From an uncultured Sphingomonadales bacterium (GTDB lineage: Bacteria; Pseudomonadota; Alphaproteobacteria; Sphingomonadales; Sphingomonadaceae), in the NCBI GenBank assembly GCA_937129355.1, contig CAKZNA010000224.1, positions 1-34,389 of the forward strand: a stretch of 34,389 nucleotides of DNA, in the 5' to 3' direction. Below are positions 18,426-28,842 of this stretch, in pieces. The notes beneath the pieces were generated by a model. That model saw only the letters and a list, made by a program, of their open reading frames with translations. It was not told the origin of the DNA and did no database searches. Both the position numbers and the translations under genes were made by a program. Numbering within the stretch: the first letter of the stretch is position 1; each line of letters opens with the position of its first letter.

Positions 18426-18445
18426 ATTTCAATAAATATCGAAAT
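18426..18445. promoter_or_regulatory. putative ArsR operator, imperfect palindrome
   Basis: ATTTCAATAAATATCGAAAT directly abutting the arsR start; the two 10-nt half-sites match at 8 positions (ATTTCnATA core). Confidence 0.6.
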
Positions 18446-18526
18446 GAACGAGAATGTCAAGCTTTCCGAGTTTTCTCGAAACCAAACGCAGTTATCATTT
18501 CGCTTCGGGGTACCTGCGGCGGAGTT

Positions 18527-19318
18527 TCAATCTTCCAAATCCGGCGTCCAGTCGACCCCGTTTATGTGACCGCCGCCATCCACGAACAGCGTATTTCCAG
18601 TCAAATAGCGCGCATCATCGCTGGCCAGAAAAACAGCAACCGGGCCGATATCAGCTTCTGGGTCACCCATGCGGCCCATCGGGTTCGCTGCTTCTATTTT
18701 CTCGATCATTCCAGGCTGCTGGGCCATAATCCGCCGGGTGGAATCCGCCAGAGCCGCCGGACAGATGATGTTGCAACAAATACCGTAGCGCGCCCATTCG
18801 CGCGCGGCAGTGCGTGTCAGTGCGCGCAACCCCTCCTTGGCAACATTGTAGTCGGCGCTGCCCATATGCGCGTTGACTCCGTTGAGTGAGGCGATGTTGA
18901 CAATTCGCCCCCAGCCCCGATCCCGCATATTCGGAAGCGCTGCCTGCATCGTCCACTGGCAGGCGTAAACGCCAAAGCGAAGGGCAGTATCGAACAGGGC
19001 ATCGCTTTTGTCCTCGACGCGCGCGACGCCGCTACCGAGCCAGGCATTATTGACCAGAACATCGACCGGACCAGCTTCAGTCATCATAGCCGACACGCTG
19101 TCTTTGTCGGTCACGTCCACTTGAACGAAACGGGCTACGCCGCCATCGTGCACTATTTCGTCGGCGCAGTTGCCGCCACTATCCGGGTCGAATTCGGCAA
19201 TTATTACAGAAGCACCTTCAGCGGCAAACCTTCGAGCAATGCCCCTGCCGATCCCCGCTCCTGCTCCCGTTACAACGGCGCTGCGTCCCAAAAGCCTGCC
19301 CATAAACGTCTCCGCCAT
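18527..19318 (-). CDS. SDR-family oxidoreductase
   Basis: GRSAVVTGAGAGIGRGIARRFA, VDVLVNNAW, SADYNVAKEGLRALTRTAAREWARYGI. Confidence 0.92.
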   Translation of the reverse strand: MAETFMGRLLGRSAVVTGAGAGIGRGIARRFAAEGASVIIAEFDPDSGGNCADEIVHDGGVARFVQVDVTDKDSVSAMMTEAGPVDVLVNNAWLGSGVARVEDKSDALFDTALRFGVYACQWTMQAALPNMRDRGWGRIVNIASLNGVNAHMGSADYNVAKEGLRALTRTAAREWARYGICCNIICPAALADSTRRIMAQQPGMIEKIEAANPMGRMGDPEADIGPVAVFLASDDARYLTGNTLFVDGGGHINGVDWTPDLED

Positions 19319-19533
19319 TTTTCCGCAAAGTTGTGCTACTCGTTATTTTGACAACAGTTTGCGCATAAATAGGCAACATTGTAAATGCGGATGACATCCC
19401 CAAATGACGGACCCTTTTCCGCTTAACCGAAATTGATAGGGTATGCAGACACATGTCTTCCATTGGACCAAACGGAAATTCCGACTAGGATAGCAACAGC
19501 TGGGCGAAATTAATTATTCGGATCTTGTTGCAC

Positions 19534-20763
19534 TTATTTCGACATCGTCCGCCGGTTAAGCAATTTTAACCGCAACGCGTTGAGGTTGATGAAGCCTTCC
19601 GCATCCTTCTGATCATATGCGCCGGCATCATCCTCGAATGTCACGACATCTTCGCTGTAAAGATTGAATTCCACATCCGCCTTACGCCCCACGACATCGG
19701 CACGGCCTTTATATAGCTTCAAGCGAACCGTACCTGTTACCGTTTGCTGGCTATGATCAATCGCCGCCTGCAGCATCTCCCGCTCCGGCGCGTACCAAAA
19801 GCCATTATAGATCATTTCGGCATATTTGGGCATCATCTCGTCTTTCAGATGCGCCGCGCCGCGATCCAGTGTGATCTGTTCAATGCCGCGGTGGGCCTGT
19901 GCGTAAATTTCGCCACCAGGGGTCTCATACATGCCGCGCGACTTCATACCGACGAAGCGGTTTTCAACCAGATCCAAACGTCCGATGCCGTGCTTGCGAC
20001 CAAGTTCGTTCAAAGCCGTCAGCAAGGTGGCAGGCGACATCGCTTCACCATTGATGGCAACACCATCGCCGCGTTCAAAATCAATCTCGATATATTCAGG
20101 CGCATCGGGCGCATCTTCTGGATTGACCGTCCGCGAATAGACATAATCCGGCGTTTCCACCCATGGGTCTTCCAGCACCTTGCCTTCGGACGAGGTGTGC
20201 AGCAGGTTGGCGTCGGTTGAAAACGGGCTTTCCCCGCGCTTGTCTTTCGGCACATCAATTTGATGTTTTTCGGCAAATTCGATGAGCGCCGTGCGGCTGT
20301 TCAAATCCCATTCGCGCCATGGGGCAATCACCTTGATATCGGGATTGAGCGCATAGGCGGATAGTTCAAACCGCACCTGATCATTGCCTTTGCCCGTCGC
20401 GCCATGCGCAATCGCATCCGCACCCGTTTCCTTGGCAATCTCGATCAGGCGTTTCGATATAAGCGGCCGCGCGATTGATGTGCCGAGCAGATAATCTCCT
20501 TCATATCGCGCATTGGCCCGCATCATCGGGAAAACGAAATCGCGCACAAATTCCTCGCGCAGATCGTCGATATAGATATGCTCGTCGGGAATACCCATCA
20601 GCTGCGCCTTCTTGCGCGCTGGCTCCAATTCCTCGCCCTGCCCCAGATCGGCAGTGAAGGTCACAACCTCACAGCGATATTCCACCTGCAACCATTTCAG
20701 GATGACGCTGGTATCCAGGCCGCCCGAATAGGCGAGAACTACTTTTTTGATTCGATCTGTCAT
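19534..20763 (-). CDS. argG: argininosuccinate synthase
   Basis: [72 protein letters not shown]. Confidence 0.97.
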   Translation of the reverse strand: MTDRIKKVVLAYSGGLDTSVILKWLQVEYRCEVVTFTADLGQGEELEPARKKAQLMGIPDEHIYIDDLREEFVRDFVFPMMRANARYEGDYLLGTSIARPLISKRLIEIAKETGADAIAHGATGKGNDQVRFELSAYALNPDIKVIAPWREWDLNSRTALIEFAEKHQIDVPKDKRGESPFSTDANLLHTSSEGKVLEDPWVETPDYVYSRTVNPEDAPDAPEYIEIDFERGDGVAINGEAMSPATLLTALNELGRKHGIGRLDLVENRFVGMKSRGMYETPGGEIYAQAHRGIEQITLDRGAAHLKDEMMPKYAEMIYNGFWYAPEREMLQAAIDHSQQTVTGTVRLKLYKGRADVVGRKADVEFNLYSEDVVTFEDDAGAYDQKDAEGFINLNALRLKLLNRRTMSK

Positions 20764-20856
20764 GGGCAATTCCGTGTAGGCATTTAAGTTTCGCGCCGCC
20801 TATCAGGCTGGACACCGCAGCGCAATTGGATAGATTGTGCCGCTAAGGAGAGCGAG

Positions 20857-21300
20857 ATGGCACAGGCAGAGAATAAAACCAAAGAGAATGACGGCGATGT
20901 CGAAGCTTTCATCGACACCGTAGCGCATGAAGGCCGCCGCGAAGACGCGCATGTGCTGCTCGATATCTTCAAGAAAGCGACCGGTATGGAACCCAAAATG
21001 TGGGGCGGGTCGATAATCGGTTTTGGCAGCTATCACTATAAATATGAAACTGGCCGCGAAGGCGATATGTGCCGGACGGGCTTTAGCCCGCGCAAAGCCA
21101 ATATGGTGCTGTATCTGATTGGCGGATATATGAACCCGAAGACCAAGGCGAGAATGGATGTGCTGCGCGAAAAGCTCGGCAAACATAAGGTCGGGAAGAG
21201 CTGTTTGTATATTGGGCGGCTATCGAACGTGGATACAGATGTATTGGCAGAGCTTATCAAAGCCGATCTGCAATATATGGATGAAAAATATCCGCGCTAG
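20857..21300 (+). CDS. DUF1801 domain-containing protein
   Basis: EAFIDTVAHEGRREDAHVLLDIFKKATGMEPKMWGGSIIGFGSYHYKYETGREGDMCRTGFSPRKANMVLYLIGG. Confidence 0.85.
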   Translation: MAQAENKTKENDGDVEAFIDTVAHEGRREDAHVLLDIFKKATGMEPKMWGGSIIGFGSYHYKYETGREGDMCRTGFSPRKANMVLYLIGGYMNPKTKARMDVLREKLGKHKVGKSCLYIGRLSNVDTDVLAELIKADLQYMDEKYPR

Positions 21301-22436
21301 ATTGCGGCGATAGCTGAGAGCAATTTTTCCACATCATCACTGTCCTGATAAAGCCCAAAGCCGATACGCAAGACATCTCCGCGCACATCGGTGACGATAT
21401 TTTCCGCGTTTAGAGCATCATGCATATCTGCGGCATCGGCGCCCTTGAACGCCAGAAAGCGCGCTTGCCGATCGCCGTTCGGTGCGTTGAGAAGATCAAA
21501 CTGCGGGAACGGGGCTGCCGCCAGAAACTGATTTTGGAGTGCGGCCACATGGTCCGATATTTTCTCCGTCGTCAGCCCCTCCGCCTGCAGCATCTGCTGC
21601 ACGGCATTGAACCGGTATAGCCCTGAGGGATCAAATGTGCTGCCCAAAAACCGCCTGCCGTCGGGTGCATATCCAACCGATCCAGGCGGCAGCGCGAGGT
21701 CGTCAAATTCGGCATACCATCCGGTCGCGGCAGGGCGCGGCGCGAAGTCGGCGGGCGCATGCAGAAAGCAGACACCCTCCCCCGCCATTGCATATTTATA
21801 TCCGCCAGCGAGATAGAATATCTTGTCGGCCACGGCGGATAGATCAGTCGGCACTGCCATAAAGCCGTGATAGCCATCGATCACCACCCAAGGGCCAGCA
21901 GGGTCGGCCAATGCAGCGAGCTGGCGGATGTCACCCATCAACGCGCCGCTGTTAAAAAGCACTTGGCTGGCGAAGATCAGATCGTAGCGGCCCTTCTCTG
22001 CCTCATTCGCGAGAGCATCAGGCGCGGCGGTCACAAGCTCTGCTTCGCCTGCCTCTACCCAGCGCGCCATCTGGCGGCGGAAGCTGTGAAATTCTCCGTC
22101 TGTGGCCAAAACCCGAACCGGGCGTTTCTCAATCGCCGAAAATATCCGCAGCAGGAAATCATGCGTATTGCTAGAAAAGCTAATAGTCGCTGGATCGGGC
22201 AGCGATAACTCGCGCGCAATATGGCCCTGCACCTCTGCCCATATCGGCCCCATCACTTTGCCCCATTTATGGTCGGCAAGCGCGGCAGCATCTTCCCATG
22301 CCCGCATATGCCCTTCATAGCTCGCATCGGGCCACAGATGGTGGCTATGCGCGGCGAAATGGAGGCGGTCTGGTGCTGCCGAAAGCGCGCGGGAGAAGAG
22401 ATGCTTATAGCTCAAAGCTGCGTTCTCAATGACCAA
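21297..22436 (-). CDS. PLP-dependent aminotransferase class V-fold enzyme, kynureninase-like
   Basis: RLHFAAHSHHLWPDASYEGHMRAWEDAAALADHKWGKVMG, ISFSSNTHDFLLRIFSA, VVIDGYHGFMAVPTDLS, KIFYLAGGYKYAMAGEGVCFLHAP (PLP-lysine region); overlaps the tryptophan dioxygenase gene. Confidence 0.75.
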   Translation of the reverse strand: MVIENAALSYKHLFSRALSAAPDRLHFAAHSHHLWPDASYEGHMRAWEDAAALADHKWGKVMGPIWAEVQGHIARELSLPDPATISFSSNTHDFLLRIFSAIEKRPVRVLATDGEFHSFRRQMARWVEAGEAELVTAAPDALANEAEKGRYDLIFASQVLFNSGALMGDIRQLAALADPAGPWVVIDGYHGFMAVPTDLSAVADKIFYLAGGYKYAMAGEGVCFLHAPADFAPRPAATGWYAEFDDLALPPGSVGYAPDGRRFLGSTFDPSGLYRFNAVQQMLQAEGLTTEKISDHVAALQNQFLAAAPFPQFDLLNAPNGDRQARFLAFKGADAADMHDALNAENIVTDVRGDVLRIGFGLYQDSDDVEKLLSAIAAI

Positions 22437-23209
22437 AGCTCTGGAAAGGCGCGCTTGCCCAATGTGCTGTGCAAATAGGCCGCTCCTGCCGTGCCGCCCG
22501 TTCCCATTTTACCGCCGATAATCCGCTCTACCGTCAGCACATGCTTGTGCCGCCACGCCGCCATCGCATCATCCAGATCAACCAGTTTTTCGGCTAGCTG
22601 ATATAGCTCCCAGTATTTTTCCGTATCGCGGTAGACGGTCAGGAATGCCGCCTCGACCTCCGCATGTGGCGCATATGGCTCGCTCCAATCCCGCTTCAAC
22701 ACGGCATCAGATAAATCAAAGCCTTTACGCGCCAAAGCCAGAATCGTTTCGTCCCAGATGCTCGGACTGTCCAGTGCCGCCCGCATCGCCGCCTGCGCCT
22801 CTGGCCGGTCATCCTGATATTTCAGGAAGCTTTTATCCTTGTGGCCCATCATATATTCAACCGTGCGAAACTGGTCCGACTGGAAACCGCTCGACGGTCC
22901 CAAAACGCCTCGAAAACGCGAATAATCAGACGGGGTCATTGTGGAGAGAATATCCCAGCTTAGCGTCATAACCGCTTGAATCCGGCTGACTCGTGCCAGC
23001 GCCTTATAGGCAGGCACAAGCGCATCGGATTGGATTTGCCGAACCGCGAGCCGCAATTCTTTTATCATCTGTTTCAGCCATAATTCCTTGGTCTGATGGA
23101 TGATGATGAACAGCATTTCATCATCTTCGCCAGATTGCGGAAGCTGCGCAGAGAGCAGCGTATCAAGCGCCAGATAGCGCGCATATGTCATTTCGGTTTT
23201 ATCAGTCAT
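22412..23209 (-). CDS. kynA: tryptophan 2,3-dioxygenase
   Basis: MTYARYLALDTLLSAQ, DEMLFIIIHQTKELWLKQMIKEL, GPSSGFQSDQFRTVEYMMGHKD, WRHKHVLTVERIIGGKMGTGGTAGAAYLHSTL. Start set at MTDKTEMTY. Confidence 0.95.
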   Translation of the reverse strand: MTDKTEMTYARYLALDTLLSAQLPQSGEDDEMLFIIIHQTKELWLKQMIKELRLAVRQIQSDALVPAYKALARVSRIQAVMTLSWDILSTMTPSDYSRFRGVLGPSSGFQSDQFRTVEYMMGHKDKSFLKYQDDRPEAQAAMRAALDSPSIWDETILALARKGFDLSDAVLKRDWSEPYAPHAEVEAAFLTVYRDTEKYWELYQLAEKLVDLDDAMAAWRHKHVLTVERIIGGKMGTGGTAGAAYLHSTLGKRAFPELWSLRTQL

Positions 23210-23349
23210 GGCATGTCCATAACGTGATTTGGTTTCATCTGCTACTACCTGTGTAACCGATGGCCAAAATCTTGCGAATAACCCGTAGCGAGCAGGGACC
23301 GCCCCTTGTGTTCCTGTTCGCACCTGTTTCAAACTGCTAAGGCTCGCCA

Positions 23350-24060
23350 ATGCGTTATATTCCGTTTGCTATCCTGCCATTGCTCGCCGCTTGTCAGCAG
23401 CAACCATCGATAAGCAGCGAAGCAAAAGCTGCCACTAAAACTGCTGCCGGCCCGATAGTGATCGAACTTTATCAGTCACAGGGCTGTTCTTCATGCCCAC
23501 CCGCTAACCGCGCGCTAAACAAGGTTGCAAACCGCGAAGGCATTATCGCACTCAATTTTTCGGTGACCTATTGGGATCGGCTCGGCTGGAAAGATACGTT
23601 CGGCGACAAGGCTTACACGAACCGGCAATATGCCTATGCCAAGGCTTTCCGCGAACATAACGTCTACACCCCGCAAGTCGTGCTCAATGGCCGAACGGCG
23701 ATTGTTGGCAATGGCCCGGGCGAGCTTGAACGCACCATTCGGTCCATGCGCCCGATAGGGGGCGGACCTGCTATTTCGGCAAAGGCCGGAAAGGTCACCA
23801 TCGGCGCAGGCAAAGGAAAGGCTGACGTCTGGATTATCCGTTATGATCCGCGAATACAGAATGTGGCTATCCGTGCAGGTGAAAATAACGGCAGGACATT
23901 GCCGCACCGGAATATTGTGCGGCAGCTTGTCAAAATGGGCCGCTGGAATGGAAGCGCAAAAACCTTCGCTGCGCCAGCGAAAGCCAGCAGCAAATATCGC
24001 AGCGTTGTTATTGTGCAGCGTAGCGGACACCGCGAGATAATGTCAGCGCGCAGATTCTAG
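23350..24060 (+). CDS. DUF1223 domain-containing lipoprotein-like protein (thioredoxin-fold-like)
   Basis: Lipobox-like LLAACQQ; PIVIELYQSQGCSSCPPANRALNKVA (CxxC), VTYWDRLGWKDTFGDKAYTNRQYAYAK, YTPQVVLNGR. Confidence 0.88.
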   Translation: MRYIPFAILPLLAACQQQPSISSEAKAATKTAAGPIVIELYQSQGCSSCPPANRALNKVANREGIIALNFSVTYWDRLGWKDTFGDKAYTNRQYAYAKAFREHNVYTPQVVLNGRTAIVGNGPGELERTIRSMRPIGGGPAISAKAGKVTIGAGKGKADVWIIRYDPRIQNVAIRAGENNGRTLPHRNIVRQLVKMGRWNGSAKTFAAPAKASSKYRSVVIVQRSGHREIMSARRF

Positions 24061-24068
24061 CGCTCTGA

Positions 24069-24872
24069 CTAAACAGCCGCGGCTAACAGCTGGCAGTCAC
24101 TATCCATCGTGACAGACATGCCTGCTTGGGCCAAAAAACATGCTCCGGCTCCTAATTGCTGGCCGTCAATTTCGGCACAGCCCGTGATCGGCGTAATCCA
24201 GCGAGGAACGTCTTTCGGAATATCGGCCAAGCCTGCTTCATCGCTAGCCAGCCACAAACGGAAATGCGGGCCGCCGGCCAATTGCATATTGCCGGATGCC
24301 CTCCCCGAGGCAGGATGCACATAAGGCCGCGCGTCTGCGACTGCGACGCCTTCACCCAGATGCAATTCGCGCAGCTGCCCATTGTCGAGACGGCCATAAT
24401 CGTAAAGCCGATAGGTGATATCGGCATTCTGCTGTACTTCGATCAACGTCACGCCCGCACCAATCGCGTGAACGGTTCCGGCTGGAATGTAGAAATAATC
24501 ACCCGCCTGAACAGGTTTCCATTCCATCAGGCTTTCAATCTCTCCGGACAGTGAAGCGGCACGAAGCTGCTCCGGTGTCAGCGGCTCTTTCGTCCCCATG
24601 CCAAGCACCGCACCGGGCTGCGCATGAACAATATACCAGCATTCTTCTTTGCCGGATGTCAGCCCGCGCGCCTTTGCTTGGTGGTCATTCGGATGCACCT
24701 GCACCGATAACTTCTCGGACGTGAACAACCACTTCACCAGCAACGGAAGCGGCTCACCATCGGGAGCATCATACCAAATCTCGCCAACTTGTTTGCCGCG
24801 CATATCGCCAAAGGCCGCCGGAGTATCGCGGCGTCCCCATGGCTTTTCAACTATCTGCGTGGCGAGTTTCAT
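24069..24872 (-). CDS. manA: mannose-6-phosphate isomerase, class I
   Basis: EKPWGRRD, LLVKWLFTSEKLSVQVHPND, GKEECWYIV, YFYIPAGTVHAIGAGVTLIEVQQNADITYRLYDYGR. Confidence 0.93.
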   Translation of the reverse strand: MKLATQIVEKPWGRRDTPAAFGDMRGKQVGEIWYDAPDGEPLPLLVKWLFTSEKLSVQVHPNDHQAKARGLTSGKEECWYIVHAQPGAVLGMGTKEPLTPEQLRAASLSGEIESLMEWKPVQAGDYFYIPAGTVHAIGAGVTLIEVQQNADITYRLYDYGRLDNGQLRELHLGEGVAVADARPYVHPASGRASGNMQLAGGPHFRLWLASDEAGLADIPKDVPRWITPITGCAEIDGQQLGAGACFLAQAGMSVTMDSDCQLLAAAV

Positions 24873-25000
24873 GGCAAATGTAATAGCATGCAAATGCTAC
24901 GGCGACGTAAACAGATTTTTCTTGCCCTGCTCCATCAAGGCTTTATGCGGGTTCACATAATAAAATCCTCCCCGGGCACCTGATAAAACGGAGCCTATAC

Positions 25001-27106
25001 ATGACCCAATATATCAACCGCGCTGGCCTTCAGGTCGCGGAAAATCTTGCCCAATTTGCCGAGGTTAAGGCGCTTGCCGGCACTGGCATAAGCGCCGATC
25101 AGTTTTGGAATGGCCTCGCTAACCTGCTTGACCGTTTCGTTCCGGAAAACCGCGCATTGCTTGCCAAACGCGACGATTTGCAAACCCAAATAGACGAATG
25201 GCACAAAGCCAATCCCGGGCCGATTTCAGATATGCAGGAATACCGCAATTTCCTGCATGATATCGGTTATTTGGTCGATGAGCCTGCAGCCTTTGAAATC
25301 ACCACCGAAAATGTAGACCCTGAAATAGCGACTATGGCGGGGCCGCAACTAGTGGTGCCGTCGCTGAATGACCGTTTTGTGCTCAATGCCGCCAATGCAC
25401 GTTGGGGCAGCCTGTACGACGCCTTTTACGGCACTGATGCGCTTGATGCGCCGCCCGCAAAACCCGGCGGCTATGACCCTGTACGCGGTGCGGCGGTGAT
25501 TGCCAAAGCCAAGACGCTGCTGGACGAGATATTGCCGCTTGCAGGAAAAAAATGGGCGGAACTTTCCGACGTCAATGCAAACGGCATCCCGCTTGCCGAC
25601 CCGTCGCAATATGTGGGGCATAGCGATAAAGGCTGTCTGTTCCGCCATAATGGCCTGCATATCGAAGTTGCTTTCGACGCCGATCATCCAATCGGAAAAG
25701 ACGACCCTGCCAATATTTCCGATGTCTTGATGGAAGCTGCGCTGACCACCATTATCGATATGGAAGACAGCGTTGCGGCGGTGGATGCCGAGGATAAAGT
25801 GTTGGCCTATACCAACTGGCTAGGCCTGATGCGCGGTGATCTGGATGCGAGTTTTGACAAAGGCGGAAAGACGGTATCGCGCAAGGCCAACTCTGATCGT
25901 GATTATCTGGATCCGGAAGGTGGTGCCTACACCCTACCCGGACGTAGCCTGATGTTCGTCCGCAATGTCGGGCATCTAATGACCAATCCGGCGGTGCTGC
26001 TACCCGATGGCAGCGAGGCGCCGGAAGGTATACTCGACGCGCTGTTCACCTCACTTTGCGCGATGCATGATTTGAAAAGTCTTGGCGAGCTGAACAATAG
26101 CCGTACGGGTTCGATCTATATTGTGAAACCCAAAATGCACGGCCCCGAAGAATGCGCTCTCACGAATGATCTATTTGATGCGGTGGAAGATATTCTGGGC
26201 CTCACGCGCCACACGATCAAAGTCGGCGTGATGGATGAAGAACGCCGCACCAGCGCCAACCTTGCCGCGTGCATCCATGCCGTGAAAGACCGGATTGTCT
26301 TCATCAATACTGGCTTTCTCGACCGCACCGGCGACGAAATGCACACCGCGATGCAGGCCGGGCCGATGATCCGCAAAGGTGATATGAAGACATCCAGCTG
26401 GATCACCGCTTATGAAGCGCGCAATGTGCAGATCGGCCTTGCTTGCGGACTTTCCGGCAAGGCGCAAATCGGCAAAGGCATGTGGGCCGCGCCCGACATG
26501 ATGGCCGATATGATGGAGCAGAAAATCGGCCATCCCAAAAGCGGCGCGAATACCGCATGGGTACCCTCGCCCACCGCCGCGACTTTGCACGCGATCCACT
26601 ATCATCAATTTGATGTCTTCGCGCGGCAGGCGGAAATGGCTGACGAGCAAACGCCGGGCCTCGATCCGCTGCTCACCATTCCCGCAGCGCCCACGGGCCA
26701 TAACTGGTCCGCCGAAGAGGTCGCTGAAGAACTTGAAAATAACGCGCAAGGCATCTTGGGCTATGTGGTGCGCTGGATTGATCAGGGCATTGGCTGTTCC
26801 AAGGTTCCCGACATCCATGACGTTGGCCTGATGGAAGATCGCGCCACGCTAAGGATTAGCTCTCAGCATATCGCAAACTGGCTGCATCACGGCGTCTGCA
26901 CCGAGACCCAAGTCGACGCCGCCTTGGCCAAAATGGCCACGAAAGTTGACGAGCAAAATGCTGGCGATCCGTTATACGAAAAGCTTGAAGGCAACTGCAT
27001 CGCCCTGAAAGCTGCGCGCGCTTTAGTCTTTGAAGGGCTAGAGCAACCAAGCGGCTATACCGAACCGTTACTGCATAAATTCAGGCTGGAAAAGAAGGCC
27101 AGCTAG
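25001..27106 (+). CDS. glcB: malate synthase G
   Basis: 701 aa; [93 protein letters not shown]. Confidence 0.97.
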   Translation: MTQYINRAGLQVAENLAQFAEVKALAGTGISADQFWNGLANLLDRFVPENRALLAKRDDLQTQIDEWHKANPGPISDMQEYRNFLHDIGYLVDEPAAFEITTENVDPEIATMAGPQLVVPSLNDRFVLNAANARWGSLYDAFYGTDALDAPPAKPGGYDPVRGAAVIAKAKTLLDEILPLAGKKWAELSDVNANGIPLADPSQYVGHSDKGCLFRHNGLHIEVAFDADHPIGKDDPANISDVLMEAALTTIIDMEDSVAAVDAEDKVLAYTNWLGLMRGDLDASFDKGGKTVSRKANSDRDYLDPEGGAYTLPGRSLMFVRNVGHLMTNPAVLLPDGSEAPEGILDALFTSLCAMHDLKSLGELNNSRTGSIYIVKPKMHGPEECALTNDLFDAVEDILGLTRHTIKVGVMDEERRTSANLAACIHAVKDRIVFINTGFLDRTGDEMHTAMQAGPMIRKGDMKTSSWITAYEARNVQIGLACGLSGKAQIGKGMWAAPDMMADMMEQKIGHPKSGANTAWVPSPTAATLHAIHYHQFDVFARQAEMADEQTPGLDPLLTIPAAPTGHNWSAEEVAEELENNAQGILGYVVRWIDQGIGCSKVPDIHDVGLMEDRATLRISSQHIANWLHHGVCTETQVDAALAKMATKVDEQNAGDPLYEKLEGNCIALKAARALVFEGLEQPSGYTEPLLHKFRLEKKAS

Positions 27107-27109
27107 CCG

Positions 27110-27145
27110 TCAGCGCTGGAGGAAGACTCAACGCTGGAGGAAGAC
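27110..27145. repeat. tandem duplication of an 18-bp unit including a stop codon
   Basis: TCAGCGCTGGAGGAAGAC (27110-27127) followed by TCAACGCTGGAGGAAGAC (27128-27145), 17/18 identical. Confidence 0.9.
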
Positions 27146-28237
27146 AAGGCCAGTGCGCGCATCATCTTCTCCATCGTTGCCGCTAAACACGGTTGCAGCC
27201 GCGGCAAAGGCCGATGGATGGCCTTTGTCAGCAGCAATCACCCGCGCATATCCCGTCTTGGCCCGCAGCATATTGCCCGACAAATGATCGATACGCGCTT
27301 CCATATAAGCTTGGGGTGCGCGGGTGAATTTGGGCTGGAAATTCAGGCGATACCCCAAATCGGGTAGCGCCGCTTCCTGCCGGACCAATATCTGGGCGCT
27401 TTCCGGCCATGTCGACCCATGATCAACCCAGTTGCCCAGCCGCGCCCATAGATAACCGCCAAGGGTGGGCTGTAATGTCGATTGCACAAGGGCAGAATGG
27501 GCGCGGTCATGAAAGGCGCGTGTTCCCGCCATTTCAGGATCCATCGGATTTTGCACATCCACCTCTTTCGACCTGACCAGGTAGAGCGCCTTCTGCCCCG
27601 GCTTGCTGAGGAAAATATCGACCTCTCCGCCCCAGATATCGAAATAGACCCAATCGGCATATTCGGCGGACCAGACGCGCCCGAAACTGTGCCCGCCGCC
27701 TTTAAACGTGCTGGTAAAGCTGACCAGTTCCGCCCGGTCAAAATGATGCGATAGCAATATGGCCGCCACCCCGTTCATCCCGCCGCAATAGCCCAATCCC
27801 GAAAGCGTAACCGTCGATTCCACTTGCGCATGCGGTGCCTGTAACTGGCTGACCAGCATATGGCGCAGCTGCAAAAGATGCGCCGCCATAATTTCCGCGT
27901 CGCCCGCACCAGCAGGTATTTTCTGACGATTATAGAGACCGGCAATCAGGCTCTGTTCCAGCTTAAGCGCGGTCAACCGTTTGGCGATCTTTACCGGTCC
28001 GCTATCATTCTGGTCCGCCTCATTCAGCAAAGGGCCGGCAAGCTGGAGCGACACATAACGCGTAACTTTCGCTGGCAGCGGCCAGACGAATAGCTGCATG
28101 AATATCAGCGTGATTGCACCCAACCATAGGGCAATGCGAAGCCAGCGGCCGCGTTTTGTCCTATGCCCGCCCCTGTAGTCGTCGCTCGCCACTGGCGTCG
28201 CCATTTCAGTATCTAATTTGCCCGCCTGCGCATTCAT
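27128..28237 (-). CDS. membrane-anchored protein with transglutaminase-like Cys-His-Asp motifs, otherwise hypothetical
   Basis: TM helix WLRIALWLGAITLIFMQLFVWPL, then GYCGGMN...KGGGHSFGRVW...WVYFDIWGGEVD. Start uncertain (ORF track 28312). Confidence 0.6.
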   Translation of the reverse strand: MNAQAGKLDTEMATPVASDDYRGGHRTKRGRWLRIALWLGAITLIFMQLFVWPLPAKVTRYVSLQLAGPLLNEADQNDSGPVKIAKRLTALKLEQSLIAGLYNRQKIPAGAGDAEIMAAHLLQLRHMLVSQLQAPHAQVESTVTLSGLGYCGGMNGVAAILLSHHFDRAELVSFTSTFKGGGHSFGRVWSAEYADWVYFDIWGGEVDIFLSKPGQKALYLVRSKEVDVQNPMDPEMAGTRAFHDRAHSALVQSTLQPTLGGYLWARLGNWVDHGSTWPESAQILVRQEAALPDLGYRLNFQPKFTRAPQAYMEARIDHLSGNMLRAKTGYARVIAADKGHPSAFAAAATVFSGNDGEDDARTGLVFLQR

Positions 28238-28463
28238 AATCCGCAACCTTTCAAACAAGGGCAGCGATACATCGCCGCCTATCGGGAAAGGTTGATTTAC
28301 CACAACACACAAAGCGCGACAAATTTGCTGTTTTTTATTAATTGCTTACGTTAACCATAAGTTGCAGCGGCACAGCCACGTTGCAGGCACAAGCAGTCAA
28401 CCATCTGATGCAACGATAGAAGTTGGATTGCCAAAAATGCGCGCATCATGCACTATTCGCCGC

Positions 28464-28820
28464 ATGATCGAACGGATTGCATGGGGAGTATTGGCGCTGG
28501 TGCATATGATGCCGGCCATTTCCTTTTTCCGGCCCACCATGCTGAACACACTATACGGGCTTGAGCCGAGCAATCCGCTCTATCTCCTGATGCATCACCG
28601 TGCCGCATTGTTTCTGGTGATATTCGTGATCTGCATCTGGTGCGCGATCAGCTCCACGCCGCGGCAATTGGGCGTCGTCGCAGTCGCAATCAGCATGCTG
28701 AGCTTTCTCTTCCTCTATTTCAGCAATGGCTCACCAGAGGCGCTACGCACCATTGCAATTGCCGACATGGTCGGAATTCCCGCGCTACTTTTCGTGGGCT
28801 GGAAAGCTTTTTCGGCCTAG
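28464..28820 (+). CDS. small multi-TM hypothetical protein
   Basis: MIERIAWGVLALVHMMPAISFFRPTMLNTLYGLEPSNPLYLLMHHRAALFLVIFVICIWCAIS...: about four hydrophobic helices. Confidence 0.65.
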   Translation: MIERIAWGVLALVHMMPAISFFRPTMLNTLYGLEPSNPLYLLMHHRAALFLVIFVICIWCAISSTPRQLGVVAVAISMLSFLFLYFSNGSPEALRTIAIADMVGIPALLFVGWKAFSA

Positions 28821-28842
28821 CCGCGCACATTATCGCCAGACG

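Noticed and set aside
26171-26818. 215-aa reverse ORF within malate synthase G
   Set aside because: Mirror ORF of a highly conserved gene.
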